Shown here piece after piece: positions 52,646 to 62,636 of a stretch of DNA of 64,000 nt. The notes below the pieces were generated by a model. That model had not been told where the DNA came from. It searched no databases and worked only from the letters and a program-made list of their open reading frames with translations. Within the stretch, counting starts at the first letter, position 1. Every line of letters begins with the position of its first letter. Position numbers and translations under genes: made by a program. Source of the stretch: Paraniabella hibiscisoli (lineage in GTDB: Bacteria > Bacteroidota > Bacteroidia > Chitinophagales > Chitinophagaceae); the NCBI RefSeq assembly GCF_022512515.1, contig NZ_JAKWBK010000001.1, forward strand, positions 1,054,001 through 1,118,000, read 5' to 3'.

Positions 52646-54120
52646 ATGAAAGCAAAAGAAATATATAACAAAATTGAGTTCTGGCTGGTAACCATCCTCG
52701 CCGCCGTATTTGTATTTACCCTGTTGATAATGAGCAAAGATGCCAATGAAGACAACCATAGTTTCTGGAGATTTCATGAATATAATATCCGGTTTAGCTT
52801 TTATAAGCACCTGTTTATTCCCTACCTGGCCCAGATCATCATTTATTATTCCGCTTTTGTTTTTCTTACAAAATATGCCAGTGAGATAAAGGATGAGTGG
52901 ACTAAGACGGGCTCTGTATTTGGCTCTTTTTTAATTGTTGCTACCCTGATCTCTATTACCAATACCTATATAGACGGCTGGAAATTCGCGCAGTTCGATA
53001 CCAGGGATGAAGTATATAATGATGTATTTATTGACGGTTTTACTACAGTAGCCATAATTTATATTCTATTTATCACCTACTACACGCTTAAGGAGATCCT
53101 TTTTACCGTTTTAAAAGGAAGAAAATTAAGCACCCAGGGGAAAAAAGGACTGCTGTTTACTTTTTTAGCACTGGCCTGCTGGATCTCGATTTTTACGATC
53201 CTAATGTCTAATCATGCCAACGAAGTGGCGGCCTTCTGGTTGGTAGGTGTGCCCTATGCTGCACTGATTATGTTTTTACATTTTCGCTTTTTGATCCCGC
53301 TGGCAGCTGAAAAAAATACAAAAGCCGCTCTTATTGGTTGCGTATTGTTCCTATCCTGTTTCTGTTAAACCTGCTGGCTGCCGGGCTGGCTTATGGCATC
53401 GCGGGTCATGGTGAGTATGGAGCCTATTTTGCAGTATTCCTGATTTTAGGATTTCTTTTTGTTATTCCGTTAAGCTGGTATATTGCCCGCAACCGGGTGG
53501 AGAAAGAAGTGCTGCAAACAGCGCTGGGATCCTCACAGGCTAACCTGAGCTTCTTACGTTCACAGATCAATCCTCATTTTTTATTCAATGCGCTTAACAC
53601 ACTTTATGGCACTGCCCTTCAGGAAAATGCCGACCGCACGGGTGAGGGCATCCAAAAACTGGGTGATATGATGCGGTTTATGCTACATGAAAATATACAG
53701 GAAAAAATATCGCTGGCGCGGGAAATAGATTACCTCAACAACTATATCGATCTGCAAAAGCTACGTACAGTAACCAGCCCGAATATTGTGATACAAACCA
53801 ATATTGAAGAGCAGTTTAACCGGCTGGATATATCGCCGATGCTGCTGATTCCTTTTGTTGAAAATGCGTTTAAACACGGTATCAGTCTGCAGCAGCCTTC
53901 CTTTATCAATATATCATTACACACCAAAGACCATGTGCTGTATTTCGATGTTAACAACAGCGTGCATATAAAAAATGAGTATGATCCCGAAAAGATGAAA
54001 AGTGGCATCGGGTTACAAAATGTAAAACAAAGGCTGGCATTACTGTACCCTAAAAAGCATGAGCTGATCATCAGGGAAAGCGCCAAAGAGTTCTTTATAC
54101 ACTTAACCGTTAATCTTTAA
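52646..54120 (+). CDS. LytS-like sensor histidine kinase (one frameshift)
   Basis: About 491 aa after adding one base near 53340 (T run). The N-terminal half has several membrane helices (YLAQIIIYYSAFVFLTKY, AVFLILGFLFVIPLSWYIAR). The cytoplasmic kinase has the His phosphoacceptor box LRSQINPHFLFNALNTLYG, the ATP-binding N-box LIPFVENAFKHG and the G-box SGIGLQNVKQRL. This is the His_kinase family that works with LytTR response regulators. The signal is unknown. The matching regulator lies two genes downstream on the same strand. Confidence 0.9.
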
Positions 54121-54141
54121 TTCATCTCTTAAAAATACTAT

Positions 54142-54453
54142 ATGAAATATATTCCCTTTATCCTATTGCTGGTTGTATTAAGCTGCTCCATTAACAGCGA
54201 CTACATTACTCAAACTGAAACCAAAACAGTAAATAATAATGGAGTACAGACCAAGGTAAGCATTACCAAAAAGCTGCGTAAAATAGATCGGCTACCGGTG
54301 TCTATACACGTTAAGGCAAAATATTCAGACAGTGCATACGAAAGCATGGATAGCTTTCTTTACGACAGTAATGGGAAAACAACTGTCACTAAATCCTTTG
54401 TGCGCAACAGCGGTGAATGGAAACTGGTAAAAAGTACTGGTGTGGAGCTCTAA
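54142..54453 (+). CDS. Small hypothetical lipoprotein
   Basis: A 103-aa protein with a lipoprotein signal (FILLLVVLSCSINSD). The mature part is beta-rich and Lys/Ser/Thr-rich (TETKTVNNNGVQTKVSITKK, VTKSFVRNSGEWKLV). No family is known. It starts 21 bases after the sensor kinase stop, so it is probably co-transcribed and may be part of the signalling cluster. Confidence 0.6.
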   Translation: MKYIPFILLLVVLSCSINSDYITQTETKTVNNNGVQTKVSITKKLRKIDRLPVSIHVKAKYSDSAYESMDSFLYDSNGKTTVTKSFVRNSGEWKLVKSTGVEL

Positions 54454-54561
54454 GTAATTAAAACATAGCGCTCTCCTTCGTTTGGATATCCATTATTTAA
54501 TATAGAAATTCGTGTTCTATTTTCGAATCAATTGTGCTCATGGAAATATATCAAAGTGTAT

Positions 54562-55766
54562 ATGAAGAATAAATTAATTGCTATTTTAATATTTGTTGCT
54601 CCGCTATTAAACGCGCAGTCATCATCGCAACCGCCTAATATAGAACAAACTGTTTTACCCAATAATACACTTTTAATAAATGCGCTATTTGAAAAAGGGT
54701 ACAATAAATGGAATAAAGATTCTTTAGTAAACATAATGCTACCTGCAGTATGGAAAGAGCAGGACTCCATTGTCGCAACTAACCCCCAAGAGTCAAAAAT
54801 AATCCGGTACTATTATGCCAGAAAACTCTTTACCTTTTCAGACGGTATAAAAAACAATATGTCGAAAAATTCGGCATGGAAAACTATTGCAGATACCAGC
54901 TTTAGCAAAGTTTCTTTGCCGGACACGAGTATTCTTTCATCAAGCGCTTCAGCGAACCAATATGTTTCCAACTTTGTAGCAAACGAGCTATTAAACCTGT
55001 TCTTAAACGCCAGAAGAGACGGCGAATTAATCATTCAGCAAACATTAGATCTCCCGATAGATAGTTTGAGAAAAGTGGCAGAAAAATATGGAGAAACCTT
55101 TTTAACTATTCTATACGCCCGCAAAATATTGCCTCCGCTATTGCACGAGCATTATCTTACCCGTCAGTTATCAAGCAAAGTTGAAAGTAAAGATTTAATG
55201 ACCTCCGTAGCGATTTATCAGGAACTAAAAAACCAATATCCTCAAAGCCAATGGCTGGCTTTTTATGAACGTCAACTTAACCAGCTTGATATAATTAACA
55301 AGCAAAATAAAAACGATAAAGACATCGTTTTTATCCAGCATGCAGACAGCATCACTTCATTGAAAAAACTGATTTCACCTTTTAAAGGAAAAGTGGTTTA
55401 TCTGGATATATGGGGTAGCTGGTGTGGTCCTTGCCTAAGTGAGATAGCCTATCATACAAAGCCGTTAAAAAACATTTTGAAGATGAGGATCAACTGGTTT
55501 ACCTGTACCTCGCTATGGAAAAACCTGCAGATACTGATAAATGGAAAGAGTTAATATTGCTTCATGGAATTAAGGGGTTTCATTTAAATAAATCTGAAAA
55601 AACAATAGAACCCTTCTGGAAGGATCTTTTAGGCACTGCAAATATTTCACGTAAGTACCCCACCTACGCCATTATCAACAAGGAGGGAAAGGTCTTAACA
55701 GCCGATGCTTATCGTCCCAGTCAGGCGGAAGCGTTGTATCATCAGTTAAAGGAAGCTTTGCAATAA
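54562..55766 (+). CDS. Thioredoxin-like (TlpA/ResA-type) exported protein (one frameshift)
   Basis: About 401 aa after bridging an A-run break near 55478. A signal peptide (LIAILIFVAPLLNAQ) precedes a long helical N-terminal domain (about residues 20-270). A C-terminal thioredoxin domain follows with VVYLDIWGSWCGPC, where the CGPC active site is intact, and the strand motif YPTYAIINKEGKVL. It is likely a periplasmic thiol-disulfide reductase. The N-terminal domain resembles those of Bacteroidota TlpA proteins but is not assigned. It lies between the LytS-like kinase and its regulator. Confidence 0.85.
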
Positions 55767-55841
55767 AAAATATAACTAATCTCAGGATTCAACAACAGAA
55801 ATTATAGGATATAAATCGCTGAATTCAATTACAAACTATAA

Positions 55842-56513
55842 ATGAACGCAATAGCCATAGATGATGAGCCGATAGCGCTGGAGGTGATTAAAAGCCATGC
55901 AGCCAAAGTTCCTTTTGTAGAATTGAGGGCAACCTTCACCAATGCCTTTGATGCCATCGATTTTTTACAGAAGAATAAAATAGACCTGTTGTTCCTGGAT
56001 ATTAAAATGCCAGATATTAGCGGCATCGAATTTTTCAGATCGCTGCCCAATCCGCCTATGGTTGTTTTCACAACCGCTTATAGCGAGCATGCAGTGGAAG
56101 GTTTTGAGGTGAGCGCCATAGACTATCTGTTAAAACCCTTCTCCTTATCCAGGTTTTTAAAAGCCTGTACCAAAGCAAATGAGTTACTTGCTTTAAAGTC
56201 AGGAGCTCCAAAGCATGCTGATCATATCTTTTTGAAAGATGGCTATGAGCAGGTGAAAATTATGTTTGAGGATATATTATACATCGAAGCATCGGGTAAT
56301 TACCTGAATATTTTCCTGAAAGACCAGCAAAAAATAATGACCCGATCTACTATTAACGATCTTGCATTACAGCTGCCGGAAAACGATTTCATCCGTGTGC
56401 ACAGAAGCTATATTGTAAGTAATAAACAGGTAGAAAAATTTAATAAACAGGCAGTATTTATTGGGTTTACAGAAATACCTATTGGTAATACCTACCAGTT
56501 CCCGGTTAAATAA
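55842..56513 (+). CDS. LytTR-family response regulator
   Basis: An intact 223-aa protein. The receiver domain has the acidic pocket IAIDDEP and the phosphoacceptor Asp in LLFLDIKMPDISG, with the conserved Thr and Lys in FTTAYSEH and YLLKPF. The C-terminal LytTR DNA-binding domain has DILYIEASGNYLNIFL, MTRSTINDLALQLPEN, FIRVHRSYIVS and VEKFNKQ. It probably pairs with the LytS-like kinase upstream. A strong terminator follows, so it is the last gene of that cluster. Confidence 0.95.
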   Translation: MNAIAIDDEPIALEVIKSHAAKVPFVELRATFTNAFDAIDFLQKNKIDLLFLDIKMPDISGIEFFRSLPNPPMVVFTTAYSEHAVEGFEVSAIDYLLKPFSLSRFLKACTKANELLALKSGAPKHADHIFLKDGYEQVKIMFEDILYIEASGNYLNIFLKDQQKIMTRSTINDLALQLPENDFIRVHRSYIVSNKQVEKFNKQAVFIGFTEIPIGNTYQFPVK

Positions 56514-56551
56514 AAAACCCCGGCAAATGTTGAAACGCATGCCGGGGTTTT
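56514..56551. terminator. Bidirectional terminator
   Basis: A perfect 12-bp stem (AAAACCCCGGCA/TGCCGGGGTTTT) with a 14-base loop ends in A and T runs on both sides. It separates the response regulator from the convergent M16 gene. Confidence 0.9.
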
Positions 56552-56568
56552 ATCATATATAAGTTTCG

Positions 56569-57806
56569 TTAATTCTTAGCCAGATAATATAATGTATTAC
56601 TGTTCTCAGGTGCCAGTATATCTTTTGCTGCTTTGTTGATGGCGGCTACGGTTACGTCAGCATATTTCTGCAACTCCGTATTCATCATGTTGGCATCGCC
56701 CAATAATTCGTAAAAAGCAAGACTGGTAGCTCTATTAAGCACGCTCATATCTTCAAAAGCCATGATGCTCTCGGTTTTGTTTTTTACCTTTTCCAACTCC
56801 TCGTTGGTAATCAGGTTCTCTTTTATATCCTGTAGTATAGCTTCCACAGCAGCTTCTGCAGCTTTTACATCCACTCCTTTTACCAGTTTCCCTTCGATGG
56901 TAAACAGCCCCGGATCGATGCTGCCAAAATGATAACACTGTATGCTAACAAATAGCTGTAATTCTTTAACAAGCTTCTGGTATAGTCTCGAAGATTCCCC
57001 GCCTCCTAAAATATCCGTCAGCAAATCCATAGCATGGTATTGATCACTTAAACGTCCTTCAATATGCCATGTTTTATAAAATCCATCCAAAGGCACATCC
57101 GCCTTCACTTCTTCTGTTCTTGCCGCGGTCTGAGGCGCTTCAACCGGCAAGTTCCTACCCGATTTCTCTCCCGCTTCAATATTGCCAAACCATTTTTCAG
57201 CTAATGCTTTTACCTGGCTGGTTTCTACATTTCCTGCCACAACCATTATCGCATTATTCGGCCGGTAATGCCTGAAAAAGAACTTTTTACGTCTTCTAAT
57301 TGGGCCTCTTTAATATGGGATAGCTGTTTGCCAATTGTCATCCACTTGTATGGGTGATTTTTATACGCTAACTCCCGCATCTTAAACCAGGCATCGCCAT
57401 AGGGTTTATCAATATAATGTTCTTTAAACTCCTCACACACTACTTTTCGCTGTACTTCCAGGCTCTTTTCATCAAATGCCAGGGAAAGCATGCGGTCACT
57501 TTCCAGCCAGAAAGCCGTTTCCAGGTTTTCGGAAGGTAATTGGATGTAGTAATTTGTAAGATCGTTAGTGGTATAGGCGTTATTTTCTCCACCTGCCATT
57601 TGCAATGGTTCATCATACTCAGGTATGTTTACCGAGCCGCCAAACATCAGGTGTTCAAACAAATGCGCAAACCCTGTTTGGGCAGGGTCTTCATCGCGGG
57701 CACCCACATCGTATAAAATGTTCATTACCGCCAGCGGTGTAGATTTATCCTGGTGTACAATCACCTTTAAGCCATTCTCTAATACAAACTTTTCAAACTG
57801 AACCAT
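56569..57806 (-). CDS. M16 zinc metallopeptidase, active subunit (one frameshift)
   Basis: About 412 aa after bridging a break near 57262. The inverted zinc motif HLFEH appears in TGFAHLFEHLMFGG, and the downstream Glu ligand is in KVVCEEFKEHYIDKP. NAYTTNDLTNYYIQLP is also characteristic. M16 enzymes degrade peptides. In Bacteroidota an active and an inactive subunit usually form a heterodimer, and the inactive one is encoded at 51202. The start at 57806 (MVQFEKFVLENGLK) is the normal family start, with no signal peptide in this form. Confidence 0.9.
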
Positions 57807-57856
57807 GCAGCGAAAGTAAGGGGAATTATAATTTTTACCATACTGGCTAAAAATCA

Positions 57857-57897
57857 AAATGCCGGCAATGAGTAAAAACATCTCATTACCGGCATTT
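57857..57897 (-). terminator. Rho-independent terminator
   Basis: A 16-bp stem with one mismatch (AAATGCCGGCAATGAG/CTCATTACCGGCATTT) around a 9-base loop, followed on the minus strand by TTGATTTTT. It lies 21 bases after the short outer-membrane-like remnant, so it probably once ended that gene. Confidence 0.75.
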
Positions 57898-57918
57898 ATT
57901 CGCCAAAATATTGATGCA

Positions 57919-58008
57919 CTAGAATTTAAATGTCATATTTGCTGCAAACCTGCGCGGCATCTGTTTCTCAATAGTAGTTACGAACTGCTTTTGTTTTTTG
58001 TTGGTAGA
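57919..58008 (-). pseudogene. Possible C-terminal remnant of an outer-membrane protein
   Basis: The minus-strand frame closes with QMPRRFAANMTFKF and a stop. That ending (basic turn, alternating hydrophobic strand, terminal Phe) is typical of Bacteroidota outer-membrane barrels. A stop lies only 29 codons upstream and no start is present, so the rest of the gene is gone or heavily decayed. The efficient terminator just downstream supports a former gene. Chance similarity cannot be excluded over so few residues. Confidence 0.35.
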
Positions 58009-58124
58009 TCATTGTGCGCTAAGTAATTTTTTACGATGCGCAAAATTGTTGCGGGTAGCACACAGTGGGTTTACGAATTGCGGAAAAACATTGAACAAAT
58101 GACAGTTCAATTACAAATAGCCAG

Positions 58125-58250
58125 CTAAGGCTGTATTCTGAAATTATAATCGCCTACACCCCCTACACGTATTTTAAATCCATCTCTGAAATCGTTGGAT
58201 ATGGTTTGATTGGGAATAGCTTTACCGTTTAGAATATTGATAACATTCAT
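58125..58250 (-). CDS. 41-codon ORF overlapping the protease stop, or its frameshifted C terminus
   Basis: The ATG at 58250 overlaps the protease stop (ATGA), and the frame runs 41 codons to 58125 (MNVINILNGKAIPNQTISND, ending YNFRIQP). Two readings are possible: translational coupling of a small peptide, or a missing A in the 7-A run, which would fuse this sequence to the protease. The fused reading would extend the last PDZ strand. Given the many homopolymer errors nearby, fusion is plausible. Confidence 0.4.
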   Translation of the reverse strand: MNVINILNGKAIPNQTISNDFRDGFKIRVGGVGDYNFRIQP

Positions 58251-59415
58251 TTTTTTACCTGTAAAGAATCGCCTCTTTTAATAATTACTTCTACACGTCC
58301 GTAAACAGCTTGCAGGGCATGTTTTAATTCATTCAGCGACATACCGAATTTTTTATTCACGGCCAGCACTTCATCACCCGGTAGCAGCCCGGCGATATCG
58401 GCAGGCGACCCTTTCGGTATATCTCCGATTATTGCACTCCCGTCTACCAGGTACAATTCCAAACCCGAGTAGGCATAGTCAAAAGGATCTCTGTAGAACT
58501 TATTAGGTACAATATGTATCTGGCGGCTCCTATAATTAAGGATACAATTAAAACGTCTGAAAACCTCGTTTCCAATCAGTCCGCCGTAGGTAGGATAAGA
58601 GGTAATATTATACTCATCGTCAAAAATATTGATGGGTACATTTCTAAACTTATAGGGCCCTATTTTCAACTCCTTCATCACGCTCAGGTCAAAGGATACT
58701 TTCCCTCCTAAACCTTCACCTTGTTTTAAATACCTTTTTCGCTTGCTTTTCAGGAGTTTTTTCTCCTCCATATAATCTTCAGAAAAAAGCACCGTAAGTC
58801 CCGCTCCCACATCAAACAAATAATTAAAATCGTGTTGAGTAGCGTCTTTCACTTCAGATAGAAGGTAGGGGATAGTTGTTATGCGGGGACGCATGGTATA
58901 ACCGCCTTTAGGATATTTAATGGTACCATTGCTCCAGAACGACATTTCCTGGTTTTCGTAATCAATTTTTACTATATACCGGCTAAGTAAGGAGTAACCA
59001 ACAATCCCATCGATCTTTTCGCCGTACAATGCTGATAATACTTCGTAATCGATGATATGAAAATTGAGACTATCCACCACCAGGTTATTGATCTTTAGCT
59101 GCTGGTTTTTTAAAAAGCCAACTTTTCGCGTACCACCGATGCCCCTGATCATCCGTTCCGGCTCGGAGGGTTTTAGTCCCATCGTTGCCACAGTAGTAGA
59201 GTCGAGTGAGATACCTCCGCTTCCCGTGTCGAGCACAAATGTGAGGGAGTCTTTAAAATTATCCAGCAACGCTTTAAAAACAATAACGCCACCGGTAAAC
59301 TGTATAAAATTAATTTTTGTAAGCTCCCTGCTTGGCGGGTCAACAAACTCCTCCTGCGCACTAATAGTATGCGTTACAAAAAACAAAGTGAGCAGCAAAA
59401 GCAGTATTTTTTCAT
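58247..59415 (-). CDS. Retropepsin-like aspartic protease with PDZ domain (frameshift at start)
   Basis: About 389 aa. Adding one base to the A run after the ATG at 59415 restores MKKILLLLLTLFFVTHTISAQ, a signal peptide. The first aspartic-protease lobe has FVLDTGSGGISLD with the catalytic DTG. The second lobe reads YLFDVGAGLTVLF, where DVG replaces DTG or DSG. A C-terminal PDZ domain (SAIIGDIPKGSPADIAGLLP, GDEVLAVNKK) follows. It is probably a periplasmic protease or peptide-binding protein. The altered second Asp motif may affect activity, unless the first lobe forms a dimer, as in retropepsins. Confidence 0.8.
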
Positions 59416-59601
59416 TACAGAAGCCGTTCTCCTAAAGTTAGCACATTTTTAAGCCATCCCTTTTATTTTGGTACAAACGGTAGAATAACCTTGATTTCCA
59501 TGGTCGGGGCCACTCATAAATAATTACAGCGGTTGTCCCCGGGCTCACCCACGCTAATGGTATTACATAGCAGATGTATGGATTAATAACCCTGCTTTTC
59601 G

Positions 59602-59609
59602 TACCTTTG
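59602..59609 (+). promoter_or_regulatory. Candidate -7 promoter box for mqnC
   Basis: TACCTTTG is an exact match to the Bacteroidota -7 box TAnnTTTG and lies 20 bases before the mqnC ATG. No clear -33 TTG was found at the right distance, so the call is tentative. Confidence 0.4.
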
Positions 59610-59629
59610 TACATAATTTCGTTCCGACT

Positions 59630-60753
59630 ATGGATTTAAGTGATCTCTATAAAAAAGCAGCCGCTTTTGAATTTTTAAGTGTAGAAGAAGGCGTTTTCCT
59701 GTATCATAATGCACCGCTCAGCGAGTTAATGTTTATTGCAGATGAGCTGCGCAAAAAGCAGGTACCACATGGTAAAGTTACCTGGCAGATAGACCGTAAC
59801 GTAAATACAACCAATGTGTGTATTGCCAATTGCAAATTCTGCAACTTCTTTCGCATACCGGGGCATGCCGATGCCTATATAACCGATATGCCTACTTATC
59901 GCAAAAAAATTGAAGAGACGGTGAAATACGGTGGCGACCAGCTTTTATTGCAGGGAGGCCATCACCCCAAATTAGGTCTGCAGTTTTATGTAGACACCTT
60001 TAAAGCGATTAAAGCGGAGTTTCCGGACATCCGACTTCATGCGCTGGGCCCACCCGAAGTGGCGCATATTACCAAGTTGGAGAAGAGTACCCATCACGAA
60101 GTATTGAAAGCTTTAAAAGAAGCTGGGTTGGATTCTCTGCCCGGTGCAGGCGCAGAAATACTGATCGATCGTGTTCGCCGACTGATCAGTAAAGGAAAGT
60201 GTGGCGCTCAGGAATGGCTGGATGTGATGCACGAAGCGCATAAGCTGGATATTACCACTTCTGCCACCATGATGTTTGGGCATGTGGAAACCATCGAGGA
60301 GCGGTTTGAGCACCTGGTTAAGATCAGGGAGGTTCAAAGCCGTAAACCAGAGGGAACCAACGGCTTCCTGGCATTTATTGCATGGACCTTCCAGGATGTA
60401 GATACTTTATTGACGCGCATCCGTGGTGTACATAATCTTACAACGGCCGATGAATATGTGCGTATGGTGGCCTTAAGCCGCATTATGTTGCCTAATGTGA
60501 TCAATATTCAGGCCAGCTGGCTAACAGTAGGACGGCCCACCGCACAGCTTTGCCTGCATGCAGGAGCCAACGACTTTGGAAGCATTATGATCGAAGAAAA
60601 CGTAGTGAGCGCTGCCGCGCACCACACCGATTTACTTACAAGTCTATGCAGGATGCTATAAAAGAAGCAGGGTTTGAACCTCAATTACGCAACCAGCTAT
60701 ACAAATGGAGAGAGATACCCGAAGCCATTGTAGAGCAGGTGGTAGATTATTAA
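59630..60753 (+). CDS. mqnC: Cyclic dehypoxanthinyl futalosine synthase (one frameshift)
   Basis: This radical SAM enzyme of the futalosine pathway to menaquinone is about 374 aa once a break near 60615 is bridged. The radical SAM cluster motif is CIANCKFC (CX3CX2C) in NVNTTNVCIANCKFCNF. NIQASWLTVGRP, LHAGANDFGSIMIEENVVSA and the restored APHRFTYKSMQDAIKEAGF are MqnC-typical. The paralogue MqnE carries out a related step, but its motifs differ. Menaquinone made this way would serve the ACIII complex encoded at 21.9-37.4 kb. The next gene starts 11 bases later. Confidence 0.92.
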
Positions 60754-60764
60754 ATAATACAACC

Positions 60765-61235
60765 ATGATCTTTAGCCCCCGTCATCTTTTTCGATTATCT
60801 GGTTTAGCTCTATGCACTTTTATTGTTTTGATTTCCTGCAAATCAACCCCTGAAAGCAGCGATAAAGAATCGGAAGGCGGGAACGAGGCTAATATTGTGC
60901 AATTAGACCCTACAGATTCAGCGTACCAGCGGCAGCTCCAAAATGTAAAAGATAGCCTGGGTTATTTTATTGCGCTCTTGAAAGCAAAAAATGAAAATCA
61001 CTTTGACTTTTTTGCCAAAGCAGCATTTACAGAGGGCGATAAAGCAGAACACATGTGGTTTTCTGCCGATAGCCTTGTTGGTAATAAAGTGGTTGGTCTT
61101 TTAGATAATGAACCAGTAGAACTTAAAAATGTTATTTATAAAGATCCTGTAAAAATAGACCTGGGCCTCATTGAAGACTGGGCTATTTATGATAAGGATT
61201 CCCTGGTTGCGGGAAATTTTATCACATACGAATAG
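60765..61235 (+). CDS. DUF2314-like lipoprotein
   Basis: A 156-aa protein from the ATG at 60765. A lipoprotein signal (LALCTFIVLISCKSTPES) precedes an acidic linker, then a domain with AAFTEGDKAEHMWFSADSL, GLLDNEPVELKNVIYKDPV and EDWAIYDKDSLVAGNF. This is the DUF2314 pattern. Its function is unknown. The short spacing suggests co-transcription with mqnC, without an obvious functional link. An earlier in-frame ATG inside mqnC is unlikely to be used. Confidence 0.7.
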   Translation: MIFSPRHLFRLSGLALCTFIVLISCKSTPESSDKESEGGNEANIVQLDPTDSAYQRQLQNVKDSLGYFIALLKAKNENHFDFFAKAAFTEGDKAEHMWFSADSLVGNKVVGLLDNEPVELKNVIYKDPVKIDLGLIEDWAIYDKDSLVAGNFITYE

Positions 61236-61302
61236 CAATTCATACAATATATAGCAACAACTAACGACGGCGGGCCTTATAGTATTAATTAAAACCAATG
61301 AT

Positions 61303-62588
61303 ATGAACGCATCGGCTGTAAAAAAGTAGTAGTAGTTGGCGGTGGCTTTGCGGGGGTTAATTTTGTAAAAAGATTAGCTCAGCACAAAGAGTTTGAAATT
61401 ACCCTGGTTGATCTTAATAATTATAATTTTTTCCCACCCCTGTTATACCAGGTAGCAACAGGTTTTCTCGAGCCATCAAGCATCAGCTATCCTTTCAGAA
61501 AGTTTTTAAGAAATAAGCCCAATGTGCGTTTTCGTATGGCTGCACTCAAACAGGTTGTGCCTGCTGAAAACAAAGTAATTCTTTCCAATGGCGAGTTAAG
61601 TTACGATATGTTGGTGATGGCTACAGGCGCCACTACCAATTACTTCGGAATGGAAAATGTAAAACAACATGCCATTCCCATGAAAACATTGAGCGATGCC
61701 CTGGCCATGCGTAACCTGCTGCTGAACCGTTTGGAAGAAGCATCAAGAACTACCGACCGGGAGTTAAAAAGAAAATTGTTGACCATTGTGGTAGCCGGCG
61801 CAGGACCAACGGGAGTAGAGGTTTCGGGGATGTTTGCTGAAATGAGGCAAAGCATTATACGGAAAGATTATCCCGAATTGGGCAAGGGTCTTAGCGAAAT
61901 TATATTGGTTGATGGCGGCGATGCGGTTTTAGGGCCCATGTCCGTTGAATCTCAGAAATACTCTAAAGAATCGCTGGAAAAGCTGGGCGTAAAGGTAATG
62001 CTGCAAAACCGGGTAAAGGATTTTGATGGAGAAACTGTTTCCTTGATTGATGGTAATGCCATTACTACTAAAAACCTGATCTGGGCCGCCGGGGTATCGG
62101 CCATAGCTTTTGACGGTTTTCCGGTAGAGAGCTTCGGGCCTGGGAAACGTATGCTGGTGGATGCCTTTAACAAGGTGCAGGGTACTGAAAATATTTACGC
62201 CCTGGGCGACGCCTGCCTGCAAACCACCGATGAAAAATTTCCTAAAGGACACCCACAGGTAGCGCAGGTAGCCATACAACAGGGCCAGCTATTAGCTAAA
62301 AACCTGCCTAAAGACCTTTCTTTATGGAAGCCGTTTTTGTATAATGATAAAGGTTCGATGGCCATTATCGGCCGCAACAAAGCAGTGGCAGATATTCCCA
62401 AACCCAAATTCCATTTCAATGGATTTATTGCCTGGGCAGTATGGCTGTTTATACATGTAATGTCCTTGTTGACGGTTAAAAACCGGGTTCGTACGCTGGT
62501 TAACTGGATCATTGCCTACTTCAGCAAAGACCAGTCCTTCCGTATGATCATTCGTCCGCAGGATAAGGACAAAAATGTGACGGCTTAG
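61303..62588 (+). CDS. Type II NADH dehydrogenase-like FAD oxidoreductase (one frameshift)
   Basis: About 428 aa after adding one base to the A run near 61322, which restores VKKVVVVGGGFAGVNFVKRL, the FAD-binding Rossmann motif. FPPLLYQVATGFLEPSSISY follows. The second nucleotide-binding motif is TIVVAGAGPTGVEVSGMFAE, and YALGDACLQT contacts FAD. A C-terminal hydrophobic segment (AWAVWLFIHVMSLL) would associate with the membrane. NDH-2 enzymes pass electrons from NADH to menaquinone without pumping protons. It could feed the quinone pool used by ACIII. Confidence 0.88.
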
Positions 62589-62636
62589 CGGGTAAGTGCG
62601 GGACGGAGGTTTAGCAACATTTTCTTACATTAGAAC

